A DNA stretch of 64,000 nt from Leucaena leucocephala. Lineage: Eukaryota; Streptophyta; Magnoliopsida; Fabales; Fabaceae. Location of the stretch: positions 16,382,501 to 16,446,500 of the forward strand of contig CM073518.1 in NCBI GenBank assembly GCA_037074615.1. Reading direction: 5' to 3'. This document shows, one piece after another, positions 36,204 to 48,686 of this stretch. The notes under the pieces were generated by a model. It saw only the letters and a program-made list of their open reading frames with translations. It had not been told where the DNA came from and searched no databases. A program made the position numbers and the translations under genes. How positions within the stretch are numbered: position 1 is the first letter of the stretch; the number at the start of each line of letters is the position of its first letter.

Positions 36204-36718
36204 CACAGTACGTATCAGCTCCTTTCTCTACTATTGCCATCTTGTCATAATTTCGGCAGCATAACGGCGTCTCTTAAAATTCCCAAAATTCACTTCGACA
36301 TAACCTCCCCTGTAATGGGTTATTTATTGGGATGAGATTCGGGGGAATCTCAGTAGCAACAATCATAACAATATATGTAATGCAGAGTGACAGTGCTTGC
36401 TTGTGATTGTGTGCAGATAAGTATGCCGCATGCTTCCATGCTTAATAACATATGATCATAGCATTATAGCAGAGCTTCAGACATAACATATAAGACAACA
36501 ATCTAACCAAACAATAGAACAATAAATCACAAAGCCATTACATAAAAGTTAGGATTAGTTACTACCTCAAAAGCTTAGCAGAACTCTACTATATCTATAC
36601 TGCTTCCAGCTCCGCCAGAGCTTCCTTTCTTTCTTTCTTCCTCTTACTTTCTCTCTCTAGCACTTCCTCCTCTCTCTTATTCTTGCTTGGCCGTGCATAA
36701 CGAAGAGAAGGGGGGGAT

Positions 36719-36725
36719 ATTTATA
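36719..36725 (-). promoter_or_regulatory. TATA box of the element B LTR
   Basis: The reverse complement is TATAAATA followed by a C-run; a CT-rich tract lies at 36620-36670 on the + strand. Confidence 0.65.
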
Positions 36726-38504
36726 GTTTTGGTCAATGGCATTTCCGTAATTTTGAAGCCATCTGATCCTGTGGTCCTGGTTTTTCCGAATTTCCTATTT
36801 TTCTTTATTCCTTTTACTGCATCATGCATGACATCATCTCAAGGCCACCTCATGGGACACCTCATCGCCATATTCTTCACATGTCACAATTCCTGGACAC
36901 CTCATCAGCTAACTCAGCAGTTCCAGTCCAATCCAGTATCGGTCCGGTCCGATTTCCCACAAACTGGACTCAACGGCTGAGATTGTGCCACGTGTCCTTA
37001 ACTTTTCTTTTCCCTCTAAGATGACTCCATGTAGCATCTGGAAGGGAACTTTCACACCTTCCAATGCTATCCAGATAAGTCCAGGACTTTATCTGATCAC
37101 CTCCTCGTTTATCGTGTCGACCGAGTAACTTTACTTTATTGAAACAGCATTAAAATAGTATTTTAATGCCACTTTTTCCCACATACTTCATGGGCTACAT
37201 TTTTTGGCCTTGGAATATTATCTTGGGTCTCTGATCAAGATCAAGTACTCTGATGGCTCGATTCCCAAGAAACAGCCCTTGGTAAATTACCAAAATACCC
37301 CTGGGTGCCCTTTCTTGCACTATTTTAACCCTAAGGGTAAAATCATCATTTCATACCCTTCTGTACTCTGTCAGGGTATATACTGACTCTAAGTAACTTT
37401 ATCTGTATGTGCCTTGGCTTCTGGGCCTGTCCAGAATGACCAAAATGCCCTCCATTCCTCTATTACCCTTTTATGCAACACAGGGGCATTTTCGTAATTT
37501 TGCACTTTTCCGAGGTTCTGCTGGACACTGGCCCACCTATCAGTCCAAGTGTCTTATTGGGCCTTTGATGGCGCCATTATTGGGCCTTTCAGAGTCCATT
37601 ACCCTCATGGCACGCATTACGAGAAATCTTCCCCTGGCCATGTTCCTTGAATATTTTAACTATTATACACCGTTTATATACATTTTCGGACACCGGTTCC
37701 TTCTGTCCGATACACTGGCCTGCGGTGTTCAGGCATCCCTGTGAGTCATATCAGTCATCTGACTGAGGTCATCTGAACTCATTCAGTCCCTTTTCAAATA
37801 CCGATAAATCTCCCTATCGGATACCCGGAGGCCTCACACTCCCGTCTGGATTTTCTAATTTGCGAATAACTTTTTCTACAGGCCTCCTATCGGTATTCTG
37901 TCAGTTTCCTGACATCCATCCCATAAGGATGCATCATCCTGTATTTTCTCACTTAGATATGAAATCTAGGATATCCGGTAGGAATTTTTATAACTTTTGG
38001 ACTATCAGATCAATTCTGGCTATCTGGAGTCTTGAAAAATTCCTGTATTAAGCCAGATTACCGAGCGTCAGTTGCTCTCTCTACTGGTGAAATCTGGGAC
38101 TGAAATGCTTTCAGGCAGTCCAAACCACTTTCGGCCTGACTTTCTTTAATTATACTTTAGCCCCAAGGAACTTTTCTTCTTTTCATTTAAGTCCCTTTTA
38201 TTTGGCTAAAATTACACTTAAGGACCCCACCTTTTTGTCTACTTTTCCTTTTTAGCTTTAAACTTTCCATAATTGCACTTAAGTCCTTCCATTTCCTTTC
38301 TTTTGTAATTTAATCACTTTCTTTGCATAAATGGCCATCATATCCCTAGGGACTTTCACTATTTACACATAAGTCCCTCGACTTTCACTTATTTGCAGTT
38401 TAGTCTCTAAAATCCCTCTGTATATTTTTGGAAGTTCTGCTCAAAGGGATATATCTATTTCAGGCTACGTACTAAATTTCTGGCTTGAAAATTGGGATAT
38501 TACA

Positions 38505-39866
38505 TTTTACACCTTCAGGCGAGTCGACTAAGGTCCATACCTTATTGTCGTACGTGGATTGCATCTCAGACTTCATGGCACTAAGCCATTTTTCAGAGTT
38601 TGGTCCCACTATAGCTTCTCGATAGGTAGTTGGCTCATTATGCTCAATGAACAACACATCACGATTGTCAGCAATCAGAAATCCATATCTCTGAGGCTGA
38701 AGTCATGCCCTATTAGATCGCCGTGGGCCTTGCGTGACTTGAGGAGTCTCAACAACTTATTGTGAGTCTCTCCATTTTCCATCTCTAATTCTGTGGTGTC
38801 TTGTGGCTCTCGAACTTCTTCGAGATGTACCTTACTCCCACTGGTTCTTTTAGAGATAAATTCTTGTTCGAGAAAGATACCATTTCTGACAACAAACATT
38901 TTGTTATCAGTGGGATTGTAGACATAATATCCCTTGGTTTCCTTAGGATATCCCACAAAAAGGCGCTTTGAAAATTTGGACGCTAACTTATCTGGCGCTT
39001 GTTGCTTAACATAGACCTCATATCCCCAAATCTTGAGAAAAGATAAACTAGGTTTCCTCCCAGTCCATATCTCATACGGAGTCTTTTCAACTACCTTAGA
39101 TGGAACACGATTCAGTGTGAACGCAGCTGTCTCTAGGGCGTGGCCCCAAAAGGATGGTGGAAGATATGTTCGACTCATCATGGATAGAACCATATCTAAT
39201 AGTGTTCGATTCCTCCGTTCAGAAACGTCATTCCATTGTGGTGTTCCTCGAGGAGTCAATTGTGAGACTATCCCATAATTCCTAAGATGATCGATAAACT
39301 CTTGGCTCAAATATTCACCACCTCGATCAGATCGAAGAGCTTTAATTGTTTCACCAAGCTGGTTTTGTACTTCATTTTGAAATATTTTGAACATTTCAAA
39401 AGATTCAGATTTATGTTTCATTAGATAGACGTATCCATATCTACTAAAATGATCTATGAATATGATGAAGTACAAATATCCTCCTCTCGTATTTGTATTC
39501 ATCGGTCCACACACATCTATATGTATGAGGCCCAACAAATCAGTGGCCCTCTCACTGTGCCCAGTGAAAGGTGACTTTGTCATCTTACCTAAAAGATAAG
39601 ATTCGCAAGTATCATATGATTCAAAATCAAATGAGTTGAGAAATTCATCTTGATGGAGTTTAGAAATACGTTTCTCATTTATATGGCCCAGACGACAGTG
39701 CCAGAGGTATGTCGGATTCAAATCATTTGGTTTGACCCTTTTGGCGGTTATGTTATAGATATTTCCATGATTGGGTTGTTCCAATTTTAATATGTAATGA
39801 TCAACATGTAAATCACCATAAGCATAGAAAATATCATTACGATAAATGGAACATCTACCATTCCCA
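38505..39866 (-). pseudogene. Copia pol fragment (GAG-pre-integrase, integrase, start of RT), minus strand
   Basis: It corresponds to about 2255-3616 of the copia element at 1-7073. Motifs seen: LWHCRLGHINEKRI, HIDVCGPMNTN, SDRGGEYLSQEF and the block with RNRTLLDMVLSMMSRT. This copy keeps CAA where the first copia has a premature TAA. A frameshift near 38760 separates 39784-38675 from 38657-38472. On the left (+ coordinates) it ends at the LTR of element B. On the right it ends at GTAATG, a 6-base stretch common to copia and element C. Confidence 0.87.
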
Positions 39867-40052
39867 GTAATGACAGCAAGGACATGAAGCGGATATTTAC
39901 TCCGCTAGATAATAAGATAAAAGATAGGAGATGGATACCCCGATTCTTAGTCGTAAAGCCGAAAGAGACTTAAAGAGGATGTATATTTAAGATTGTTGAC
40001 TAAGGTACTAAGTAAATTTCGAGGACGAAATTTATTTTAAGGGGGAGAGAAA
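39867..40052 (+). mobile_element. Interior 3' end of gypsy element C, duplicated upstream of its 5' LTR
   Basis: These bases are nearly identical to 50203-50388, which precede the second LTR. They include TTTCGAGGACGAAATTT, typical of the integrase end of gypsy elements, and a polypurine tract (AAGGGGGAGAGAAA, 40039-40052). An interior 3' end lying before a 5' LTR implies a tandem arrangement or a recombinant. Confidence 0.8.
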
Positions 40053-40950
40053 TGTAACATCCTTAATTTCTGTACTAAGTTGTATGTACGGATTGAATAA
40101 AATATATGAGATTTTTCAGGAAAAGATGTGGCCATATTTATGTAAAGAAAGGGATTAATTGCAAGAGGAAGAAAGTCTAAGAGCCGAAGTACAAAATTAC
40201 GAAAATGCCACTGTGATGCCCTAAGAAACTAGAAGTAAATGGAGGGCATTTTGGTCATTTCATTCAAGGGATGGATATCAGATGAAATTTGATAGTAAAT
40301 TATTATAATTAATATGAGAATTTATGGAGTTGACAGAAGTCAAAAAGGAGTCCTGTAGAATTAATTATGGAATTTATGGTGAAAAAGGACACCGATAAAG
40401 GGTTAAAGGAAACGTATGTAATTTTTAACAAGACTTCTGGGTCTCAGAAAATTATGAAACTTTGTAGAGAATTCATTTTATATTATAATGAATTTTTAAA
40501 AATGTTAGAACAATTAAAGGAGGTGTTTAGCATTTATTCTGAGATCAGGATAATTTAAGGATATCGGTATAAGGAAAGTACATTGGGATTTGTGCCAATT
40601 AGCTATTGGACCTAAAAGAGGCCCAACATTTCGTCCTAGGCCAGCCCAATAAGGCCAAAAGTTATCTTGGAGCCCAAGTCCAATAATGAATAATTTATAG
40701 ATTTTTGAAAAGAAAGAAAAAGAGAATAAAGTAAGAATTAGGCGTTGCAAATTGGTGGGATCCACAAGGACTTCAAAATGGCACCCAAAAAGAGGAAGGG
40801 TTAGGTGTACCAATGGAGGCCATGCTAGTGATGTCATGGTGGTAAGGTCATGAGTGAAAAGTGAAAAGATATTCCAAGATCAAACCTTTAACCATTAGAT
40901 CAAATAGTTGCCAAGGTGATCTTGGCCTTCAAATGGCACATGACTTTTGC

Positions 40951-40957
40951 TATAAAT
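40951..40957 (+). promoter_or_regulatory. TATA box of element C 5' LTR
   Basis: TATAAATACCCCCCC followed by a GA-rich tract at 41000-41060; the same arrangement is at 51287 in the second LTR. Confidence 0.75.
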
Positions 40958-42939
40958 ACCCCCCCTTTCCATTCATTCTTCACACCAAAGAGCTCCTTTA
41001 GAGAGAGAAGAGAGTTCTAGAGAAAGAAAGTGGAAGGAAACAAGGAAGAAGCAAGGGTCTTGAAGGAGCAAGTAAGGTAAGTTGTCTCCTTGCTTCTACC
41101 TTTTGTTCTTATGGTTTGTGCTTGAGTTTAAGTGATTTTTTAGGCTTAAATCTTGGGGGGATGCTGCTGGAAATTTTGTGTATATGTGAAAGGAATATGA
41201 GTTTTAGGTCATAGATAGTTAAGACAAGCTTAAACAAGCTAGTTCATGCTTGGTTGTGAAGTAAGTTGATGTTCTTCACTTTACCATTTCGGTTTGCACC
41301 GTTCATGAACTGTTCATGATAGAAGAAAATGGAATTTCAATGATTTAATGCTTCCATTGAGTTTATATGACGATTTTGTGTAGGATTGGAAAGGTTTTGA
41401 ACCTTGGAAACCATTGGAATTAAAGGTTACAATGTTGAAAATTCCTCACGGTACTGTTCACTCACGTGAACAGTATTAGAATTTCATAATTTTGATGCTT
41501 CCAATGGTCTTAAAATGAGATTTTGTGTGGGGGTAAAGTGGAGGAACAAGTATGGGAAGGATTGGAACCAAAATGGGAATTTTTGGAAAAAGGGAGCTTA
41601 TTGAAACTAGACTTGGAATTTGTTTGGAATGGAGTTATAATTTGGTAATCATATTGTAATGTTTAGGTTTTGACATTTGTGGCAAGGAAAGGCCATTTCA
41701 AGAAAGGAAGGACAAGGATCTACAAGAGGTAGCAAGAATACCTAACTATAAACTTATGTGCTTTGATTGATTTGCTTACTTGTTATGCATGAAGGTTTGG
41801 TTGAGCATGGAATATTATGTGATGATGTTTATGATGATGATGTGCTATGAGTATGTGCCACTCCTTGCAATATATGTCATGACAATATGCATGTTAGAGT
41901 TTGCTTATGTATAAGCATGAATTAGCTCCCATTGCATGATAACATGTTAGGCATTTAATCAAACATGCATAACCTTATAGTTTGTATTACTTGCTATTGA
42001 GATTCCCCCGAATCTTACCCCCCATAACTATGCTCTAGGTGCTGGATCTTCTCAAGGCAAGAGGGTAAATGTTGATGGATGACTGTACATAACTTAAAGA
42101 GTGTGCACTTTAATTACAAGATGATGTTTTGGTTTGTATGATGCATGCTACTCATAAATCCGATTTGAGGTAGTGTATTTCCAATGATAGTTTAGATGAC
42201 TTATATGACGAGTTTTCATATGAAATTTGGCATGAACATAGCTAAGATCTAGAGATTTAAATGGACATCAAGAACGCCTCATTTAGTTAAGAACTCGAAT
42301 TGTTATGATTTTTCAAAGTCAGGAGTTGAAATCTGGATTAAGATAAAATGACTACTCAGAGGCAGTGAGGTTCATGCGCTAATTTCATATAGTAAATGAA
42401 TGAGTTTTTCCACTAAATTTTGTGAACTTAAAGTATACATATGGAGCTTGAAATCCATATGTAATTTAAATCAATTGGATAATTATACAAGGAGAAATGA
42501 ATTTTTGAAAATGGGGCAAAGAAACTGGAACTTCCAGATTTACCAAATGAACAGTAAAGTTCAACGAATAAACTGATTTGATCTGGACAAGAAAACCTCA
42601 TTTTCATATTTTTATATCAAATTTAAATGAAATATATTTCATTATAAATTGGTATCACCTAAAAATGATTTTTCTAGATTTAGTTATGAATTTCCAAAGT
42701 TCAGGCTGTAATCTGGAATTACCCAGTGAATAGTGGTAGTGAATAGTACCCGTAAGCCCAACTCTTGGAAATTAATGTTTTTAAGTTTAAGAGGTATTCC
42801 AATGATCTAAAATAATTCCAATTGAGTATAAGTAAGGTTAAGGTTTAAGCTCAAAATTTAAGGTCAAAGTTTAAGGATTGAGATTAAGGATATTTACTAG
42901 AGAACGCTGTTATACTGGCAGAATATCAAAAGTACTGTG

Positions 42940-43013
42940 TACGTAGGTGCTGTCTAAGGCTGGAAGTGAGTGGACCTAGCCGGTTTATCCAGTCTTTCCT
43001 GGGTACTTACATA
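42940..43013 (+). other. Conserved LTR stem-loop, element C 5' LTR
   Basis: Arms are TACGTAGGTGC and GTACTTACATA, with one broken pair from a CG-to-CA change. Three bases (GAG) before the inner stem are missing compared with the second LTR. Confidence 0.58.
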
Positions 43014-43148
43014 GAATGGTAGTTCTCATGGGACTTACCGAATCAGTACAGTTATCTTCTGCCAGGATTATCGGTAGGAGAGAATTAATAAAGTTAAGAT
43101 TGCTTCTGTAAGTGTACTCTGAGATGTTTAAAGGAGAATGTTTCATTT

Positions 43149-43160
43149 TGGTATCAGAGC
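43149..43160 (+). promoter_or_regulatory. Primer-binding site of element C
   Basis: TGGTATCAGAGC, three bases after the LTR end. The leader after it carries the CAGAAC-AGAAG-GTTCTG hairpin at 43269-43285. Confidence 0.88.
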
Positions 43161-44749
43161 AAAGGATTCTGGCTTAGGAAATGCTCTGAACAGATGATTT
43201 CTAGTGTTAGTACATAATAAATTTAGCACAGAACAAAGGATTCTGGCTCAGAGCATAAGATTCTGGCACAGAACAGAAGGTTCTGGCTCAGTGATGCTCT
43301 GGTTTAGTTAGACTGATCCCTTAGACAAATGAGAAATTTGAATGGTTCTCTCCCTAGAGTATGATATAGGGATGGTGTTCACTACTTGAAAAGGTTTAGA
43401 CAGAAGACAGTGACACCCAGATGAATGAGGCTGTACCCCGAGCTTTACAGTCTTATGAAGGATATAATTACGATGGGCTAATCTTAGTCAGCCTATACAG
43501 TCGAGGTCTCGTGTTTATTAACACTATGTGGCTGGACTAAGTAGAATAATATTTAAGAAGCAGTTTCCTCTATGGATAGAGACAGAAACTGATCAGTTCA
43601 TAACTAAGGAAGCTATAAGAGTAGCTCGAAGTATCATGTTGTGACCAGATACTATAGTAAGGATGTCAGATTTCCAAGTTATGACAAGTTAGGTCATAAG
43701 TCACGATGAGAGAAAACTTTTGGTCGTAACGACAGAACATAGAGCAAATGTTGCAGCAATAGACATAGAGATTCATAAAGTTAAGCTTGAAATATCAGTT
43801 AATCAGTGAGACCCCCAACCTGTAATGCTGTATAAAGATGAGGTACACCTAAACTTTGACTCTTCAGGTAGTGAAAAGAGTTCAGATGACAGCATAAGGG
43901 ACTCAATCAAGAAGGTTTATAGTAAGGTACCCCATGCATATTTTTATAGACTCAAATTTACAGTCTGGAGATTATGAGAAATTCAGTCAGATATTGTGTA
44001 TACACCAGATAATGTTGCACTAGATAATGATGGGTCTAGTAATTATGTACAGGATGAGTTTGATAGAGTGCTCTCTAACCCTGATGTAAGCTATCTTCCT
44101 TCGATAAGAGGATAGATTATGGTTGAGGAAGCTAAAAACTGATACTGAATTATAGGTAGGCCAGATATTATTCCTCCTCCACTAGAGTTTGAGGATAAGT
44201 TTGATATGAGTAGCCTAAGATCCAGTTACAATCTATGACATCCCTTTCTATTATCGCAGTCCAGGAATATATGAGGTTATAGATAAAGATTAAAGGGATA
44301 TTCCTGGCCCTAATCCACCCTAGCTTTCTTTATGAAAGGCAGACAATGTGACTATACTAGTCTCAAGAAAGACTGTAGGAAGTGAACTACTAAGTTTAGG
44401 TTAAGGGATGGAAGGAAGTAGAAATCAAGAGCAGTCAGTTTAGCTGCAGTTCCTCAATGCCGTAGTAAGGATGATAAACAGAGATGTGATAGAGGGCATT
44501 GACCTGGATTAAGTTTTCATGTTAGTAGCATGATATGAGATGGCCATAAGCCAGATGTTGCCATATACCCTACGTGGCATGTAAAGCTAAGTGAGCTTTT
44601 AGCAAATGGTTCACAACTGATGTGTAAGGATCAGCCATTGCTAGGGTAAAGTCTGGACAAGAACATTATAAAGGAATATTTAAAGCAAGTTAGATCCAAG
44701 TCGGATGTAAAGCAGTTTAGGACACAGCTAGAAGTCCCAGAGAAGTTAG

Positions 44750-44878
44750 GCCATGACGAAAGGTGACCCGAGGTCGTGACTAAAGAATGTAGAGATGTCT
44801 AGTCATGACAAGTAGAATAAGATGGTCATAACTAAAGTTTATGGATGCGTTGCGCCTAATTCATACTCAGGTCACGAT
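44750..44878. repeat. Degenerate GTCGCGAC array in element C
   Basis: Variants near 44750, 44773 (GTCGTGAC), 44802 (GTCATGAC), 44825 and 44871. Spacings include 23, 29 and 23 bp. A smaller remnant lies at about 43692-43731. Confidence 0.55.
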
Positions 44879-45183
44879 GAAGATACGTAGGGACCTGATG
44901 AAGGATGAAGATGCCATCCTCACTGAAGGTTATCAGTTAGAGGTTTAGCACATGATATAGATAAGCTGAACAGTATGAGAAATAGAGATACATGCTAGTC
45001 TAAGATAATGATCAGAAGTAGATCCTCTATGTGACTATCAAGACTAGATCTACATTTGGAAAGACTTTGTTCAGTTAGTCTTTTATGAACAAAAGAATCA
45101 AAAGTTAGGATAAGGCTTGCGCAAGAAATGAGCCTAACATATGGCTTCAAGTTCTCGAAAGTTAAAGTCCCTGAAATAGGATA

Positions 45184-45562
45184 TTAGTCCCACATCGGTT
45201 GGGGAGGTGAACGAAGCATTCCTTAAAAGGGTGTGGATAACTCTCCCTTATGAACACGTTTCCAGTACTCACCAAGCGCCCTCGTCACCAAGCGCCCCAG
45301 TGGGGGTAGGCAGGCACGAGTGGTAGGCAGGCAGTGCTGGGAAACAAAACCCTGACCTCGTGTGGGCCCAAAGGTTCCTGCCTAAGGGGAGAGTGGACAA
45401 TATCTTTCGCTGTGTAGCTCTGATACCCGGAGGACGCATTTTTGGGTGCCTAAGGGGTTAAAGTCCTCATGTGCCTGGAGAATAAAATCGTGCTCTCGTG
45501 TGGCCTCAGGGCTGCCTAAGGGAAAAGCGGACAATATCCATGTGGAAGGGTGCTGGGCTGTT
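45184..45562 (+). mobile_element. Probable short solo LTR (TRIM-like) inside element C
   Basis: It begins near TAGTCCCACATCGGTTGGG and ends near GGGCTGTTA, a pair of ends I associate with a widespread short plant LTR family. It is unlike its surroundings in base composition. A stretch ending GGACAATATC occurs twice (about 45355-45404 and 45493-45540). Element B lacks it at the matching place (around 33200). A target duplication could not be fixed. Confidence 0.4.
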
Positions 45563-46954
45563 AGAGAACACAAGTAATTGTGCTAGATGATGAATGAGAT
45601 TTATATGATCTAAGTTGGTCAGGATCAAGAAAAAGACCAGGAATGAACCATAGTCCGGTCAAGAGTAGACTGAGATTGATGTATACGCGCGGAAAGAGTT
45701 AAGAGATAGTAGAAAGACACCAATGTTACTCCAGAGAAATGGAGACTGTTCCATTCACCTGAGAAGTAATTCTTGAGTAACATTATGAAAAGTATTCCTC
45801 TCAGTTAAATAGAGATGAGCATGAGGCTAAGGGTTAAAAAGAGAAAGAGGAACCCTTTGTTGAAATATGTAGCCTAGTTCATCCACATGAGTAATGAGAG
45901 TTGAATGACTAAGAAGTCAGTTAATGGGTTAAATTCCGTGTTATAACGAAAAAGTTTTTCTCAGGTAGTCACAGAAGTCCAATAGAGCGGTAGCTGTAAG
46001 CAAGATTAGAAAAAGAAAGATAGCCACAGTTCTAAAGATAAAGTAACTCCCCTATTCGATAGAAGGGTCGAGTCTATACCCTGATAAGAGGGTAGCATGG
46101 CAGCCTAAGTGAAATAGATAGATATTTCAGGATGAATGATTAGGATATGATAGGCAATATGATAAAGGAAATATGTTTTGAGGCTTACTTAGTTTATTAC
46201 AATATCTGATGGATGGTTGAGCAAATTATGATGATAAATAGTTACATCTCCTTGCAGTTGTCATATAATGACACACATGTTAGAGTATGCCATGATGAAT
46301 ACCTCCATTTCGCAGTATATGCAGGGTAGAGTATATATGGTGAGAAAATTATGAGAAAATTATGTTGCTCCCATACCATATGATATGCAATAAGGAATGT
46401 ATTGAAGATGATAGATAGTCTCAGTTTATGGGACGATAAGTTATGATATAATATTCTGATATGATTTATGATTGGGGTGATTCAGGTTTTTCTATAGGCT
46501 TGTGAATGTAGTACTCATAGCCATTTCTATTAAAAGGAATGGTATACAGAAAGAGTTAGATTGAAACAGATGACTCTGAGATAGAGACTGGATTCAGATG
46601 AGTACAGTCACTCTTCAGATAAGAGTTGGATCTGATACAGTCTGCTTGTAGTTAGAGCATGGTTCAAATGGCTCGCAGTTAGAGCATAGATTTACATGAG
46701 AAGTTATGATGAGGCCATAGCAGCAGAATGTAATGGCAAGTGGTTAAACCATGATTGCACAAGGCATGGTAAGCCACAATAAGGTAAGAAAGATGAGAAG
46801 GAACTCCTGAGTAAGAGAAAATAAGTAAAGTCTTGGGAAATAATATGGGCTACTGAACATAATATTTTTAAATTTTTATTGAGTTATCAACAAGTAGAAG
46901 CGGTGAACCCTATAACTTAGTCCGTTGGTTTAAGATCTTCGGGAGATATACAGA

Positions 46955-47095
46955 ATCGCAGTTAGATTCTGGAGGGTCGCAGTTAGATCCTAGCATGGCT
47001 CCAGGGTCACAGTTAGATCCTAACAGTTCCAGAGTCACAGTTAGATTTGAAGAGGCTGACGGTTGGTCACAATTAGATCCCGAGGTCGCAGTTAG
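46955..47095. repeat. GCAGTTAGA tandem motif, element C
   Basis: This is the reverse-orientation counterpart of the array at 31891-32033. Units alternate between TCGCAGTTAGA and the decayed TCACAGTTAGA and TCACAATTAGA. Confidence 0.75.
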
Positions 47096-47136
47096 ACCTA
47101 GCCTAAGGAAAGTAATGAGCCATGAGATATGAGTAC

Positions 47137-48686
47137 TGAAGGGAATTGGAAGACACGCAGCGGAAATTAACTTTAAAAATTTTTCCATTCCCAGCCAGGA
47201 TCTACCGAATGTGTTTAAGTCAAGGAGAAAGAAGTGTTACCTTCGGTTTCAAGCTTTGGTCGCGACCTCAGTGTCCACTAGTCGCGACTCCTCGCCTCTG
47301 GAACTTTCAGTCTCGACCTCCTCATCTTCTAGTCGCGACCTGTCGCCTCTGGAGTTTTTAGTCGCGACCTACTCTGCTTCTCATCGCGACCTTCCTCTTC
47401 TTTTCGGATTTCTGACGTTCAGATGCCCGTATGGTCGCGACCTAAGTATGTTTTGGTCGCGACCTTTCTTCGTGTCTGGCCGTATCGTAGAAGTCGACAG
47501 CTCAGATCGGCTTCCTCTACCGGTATCCACACGAACATCGTTCCAATCGCGAACGACGTGCTAGCGCCTCTTGTCCCTCTTGTCCCTCTTGTCTTAAAAT
47601 AAAGATAAGACAGAATTATATTTGATTTATTCTCATAAATCAAATTTGAGATATCTTATCAATTTGAATTTCAAATTTAAATAGATCATATCCATTTAAA
47701 TTCAAATTCAAAAATGATAGAGATTTAATTTATCCTTATAAATTAAATCTTACAAATATCTCTTATATTATATATAATATATATATACTAATTTATATAT
47801 ATATATAATGTATATCCACCCTAGATCATTCATTGAATCTAGACATTTCTTAGATTCAATGAATCTGGACATCATAGCTCGCATTGGGCTGTTTTGTGTG
47901 CGACCCTGTAGGCCCATATGAAGTTGGCAGTGGCCCAGTTACTATACTGACCCACAAGTCGTAAGCGGTCTCTAGCAAGGCATTACGACTACCCAAAACA
48001 TATGAGGATCGATAAACGATGTAACCTTTCATACAACCATATCACGTCCCTTTTGTCACACGATATTTCGGTCAAGGATGAGGCATGGTGAACGTCATCC
48101 TCCTGTTCCTGACCATTACTTTCTCGATCCCTGAGTAGTCTGAATATAGAAATGGAACTACCCTTCCATTCCAGTATGGCCATACATTTCTCAGACTCAC
48201 TCATCGAGGGGCCCAGTAATATCTCTCTACGAATGTGAGGGACAAATTCCATCTTGACCATTCACATTCCTCCGCATGAAAAACCACTAAGCCCGAGCAT
48301 AGCCTTTATGATCACTCGGTCAAAAGTGACTTTTGACTAGGTCAAAGCTGAACGTTTGTCATGTAGGAATCCATGATGATCTCAGGTCAAAGGGCATAGT
48401 GACATGGCTTGTATATGAGAGAAGCTTATGACTTGACCCATGCAGCTCTCTCATAGCGGGTCGGTCCAACACCCTGTACTCTTACATGTGCTTATGACTT
48501 TGATTTATATCTCTATATATCTTCAAAGTCATACTGGTCTTATTTCATCTCTGCTCCCACATAGATGACCGACCAGGGACATTTAGGATAAGATCATGAG
48601 TTATCCAAGGATGGTCATCACAGTAAATATGCAAATAATGTGATAACCTGATACAATGATTGGCCCCTATGGCACAATTTCCAACA
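47137..48686 (-). mobile_element. Copia solo LTR, minus strand, 1,550 bp, duplication AGTAC
   Basis: On the + strand it reads TGAAGGG ... CCAACA, with AGTAC at 47132-47136 and 48687-48691. The matching place in element B (near 31850) has a single AGTAC and no insertion, which acts as an empty-site control. Compared with 5086-7073 it lacks about 320 bp around the TATA motif and has three copies of GACAAGAGG-type sequence at that spot (near 47570-47590). Confidence 0.95.
47259..47463. repeat. GTCGCGAC array of the minus-strand copia LTR
   Basis: Units start at 47259, 47281, 47310, 47332, 47361, 47383, 47434 and 47456 (22, 29, 22, 29, 22, 51, 22 bp). One 51-bp step equals a lost middle unit. 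Confidence 0.88.

Larger units (their letters stand above)
31620..38504 (-). mobile_element. Gypsy element B, minus strand: LTR, primer site, gag, non-coding tail
   Basis: Read on the minus strand: LTR 38504-35386, primer-binding site complementary to the initiator tRNA type (TGGTATCAGAGC), leader, gag 35164-33936, then about 2.3 kb without frames to 31620. The tail matches the interior of element C in reverse. No protease, RT or integrase follows gag and no second LTR is present, so the element is either non-autonomous or truncated. It is inserted in a copia pol fragment at 38505, just after the GGTATAAAA position. Confidence 0.8.
35386..38504 (-). mobile_element. LTR of element B, 3,119 bp
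   Basis: On the minus strand it starts TGTAATATCCC (38504) and ends GGATGTTTTA (35386), the last bases being a decayed TTCA. The primer site follows. It carries a TATA box near 36719 and a stem-loop at 36127-36203. The right flank is a copia pol fragment. Confidence 0.87.
40053..43145 (+). mobile_element. 5' LTR of gypsy element C, 3,093 bp
   Basis: It starts TGTAACATCC, ends GAATGTTTCA and is followed by the primer-binding site. By eye it differs from the LTR at 50389-53486 at roughly a dozen sites, so the pair is young. It has a TATA box at 40951 and a stem-loop at 42940-43013. No coding frame was recognised. Confidence 0.92.

Noticed and set aside
45382..45573. A 63-codon frame on the minus strand
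   Set aside because: It lies in the short GC-richer insert interpreted as a TRIM-like LTR; no start context or homology supports a gene.
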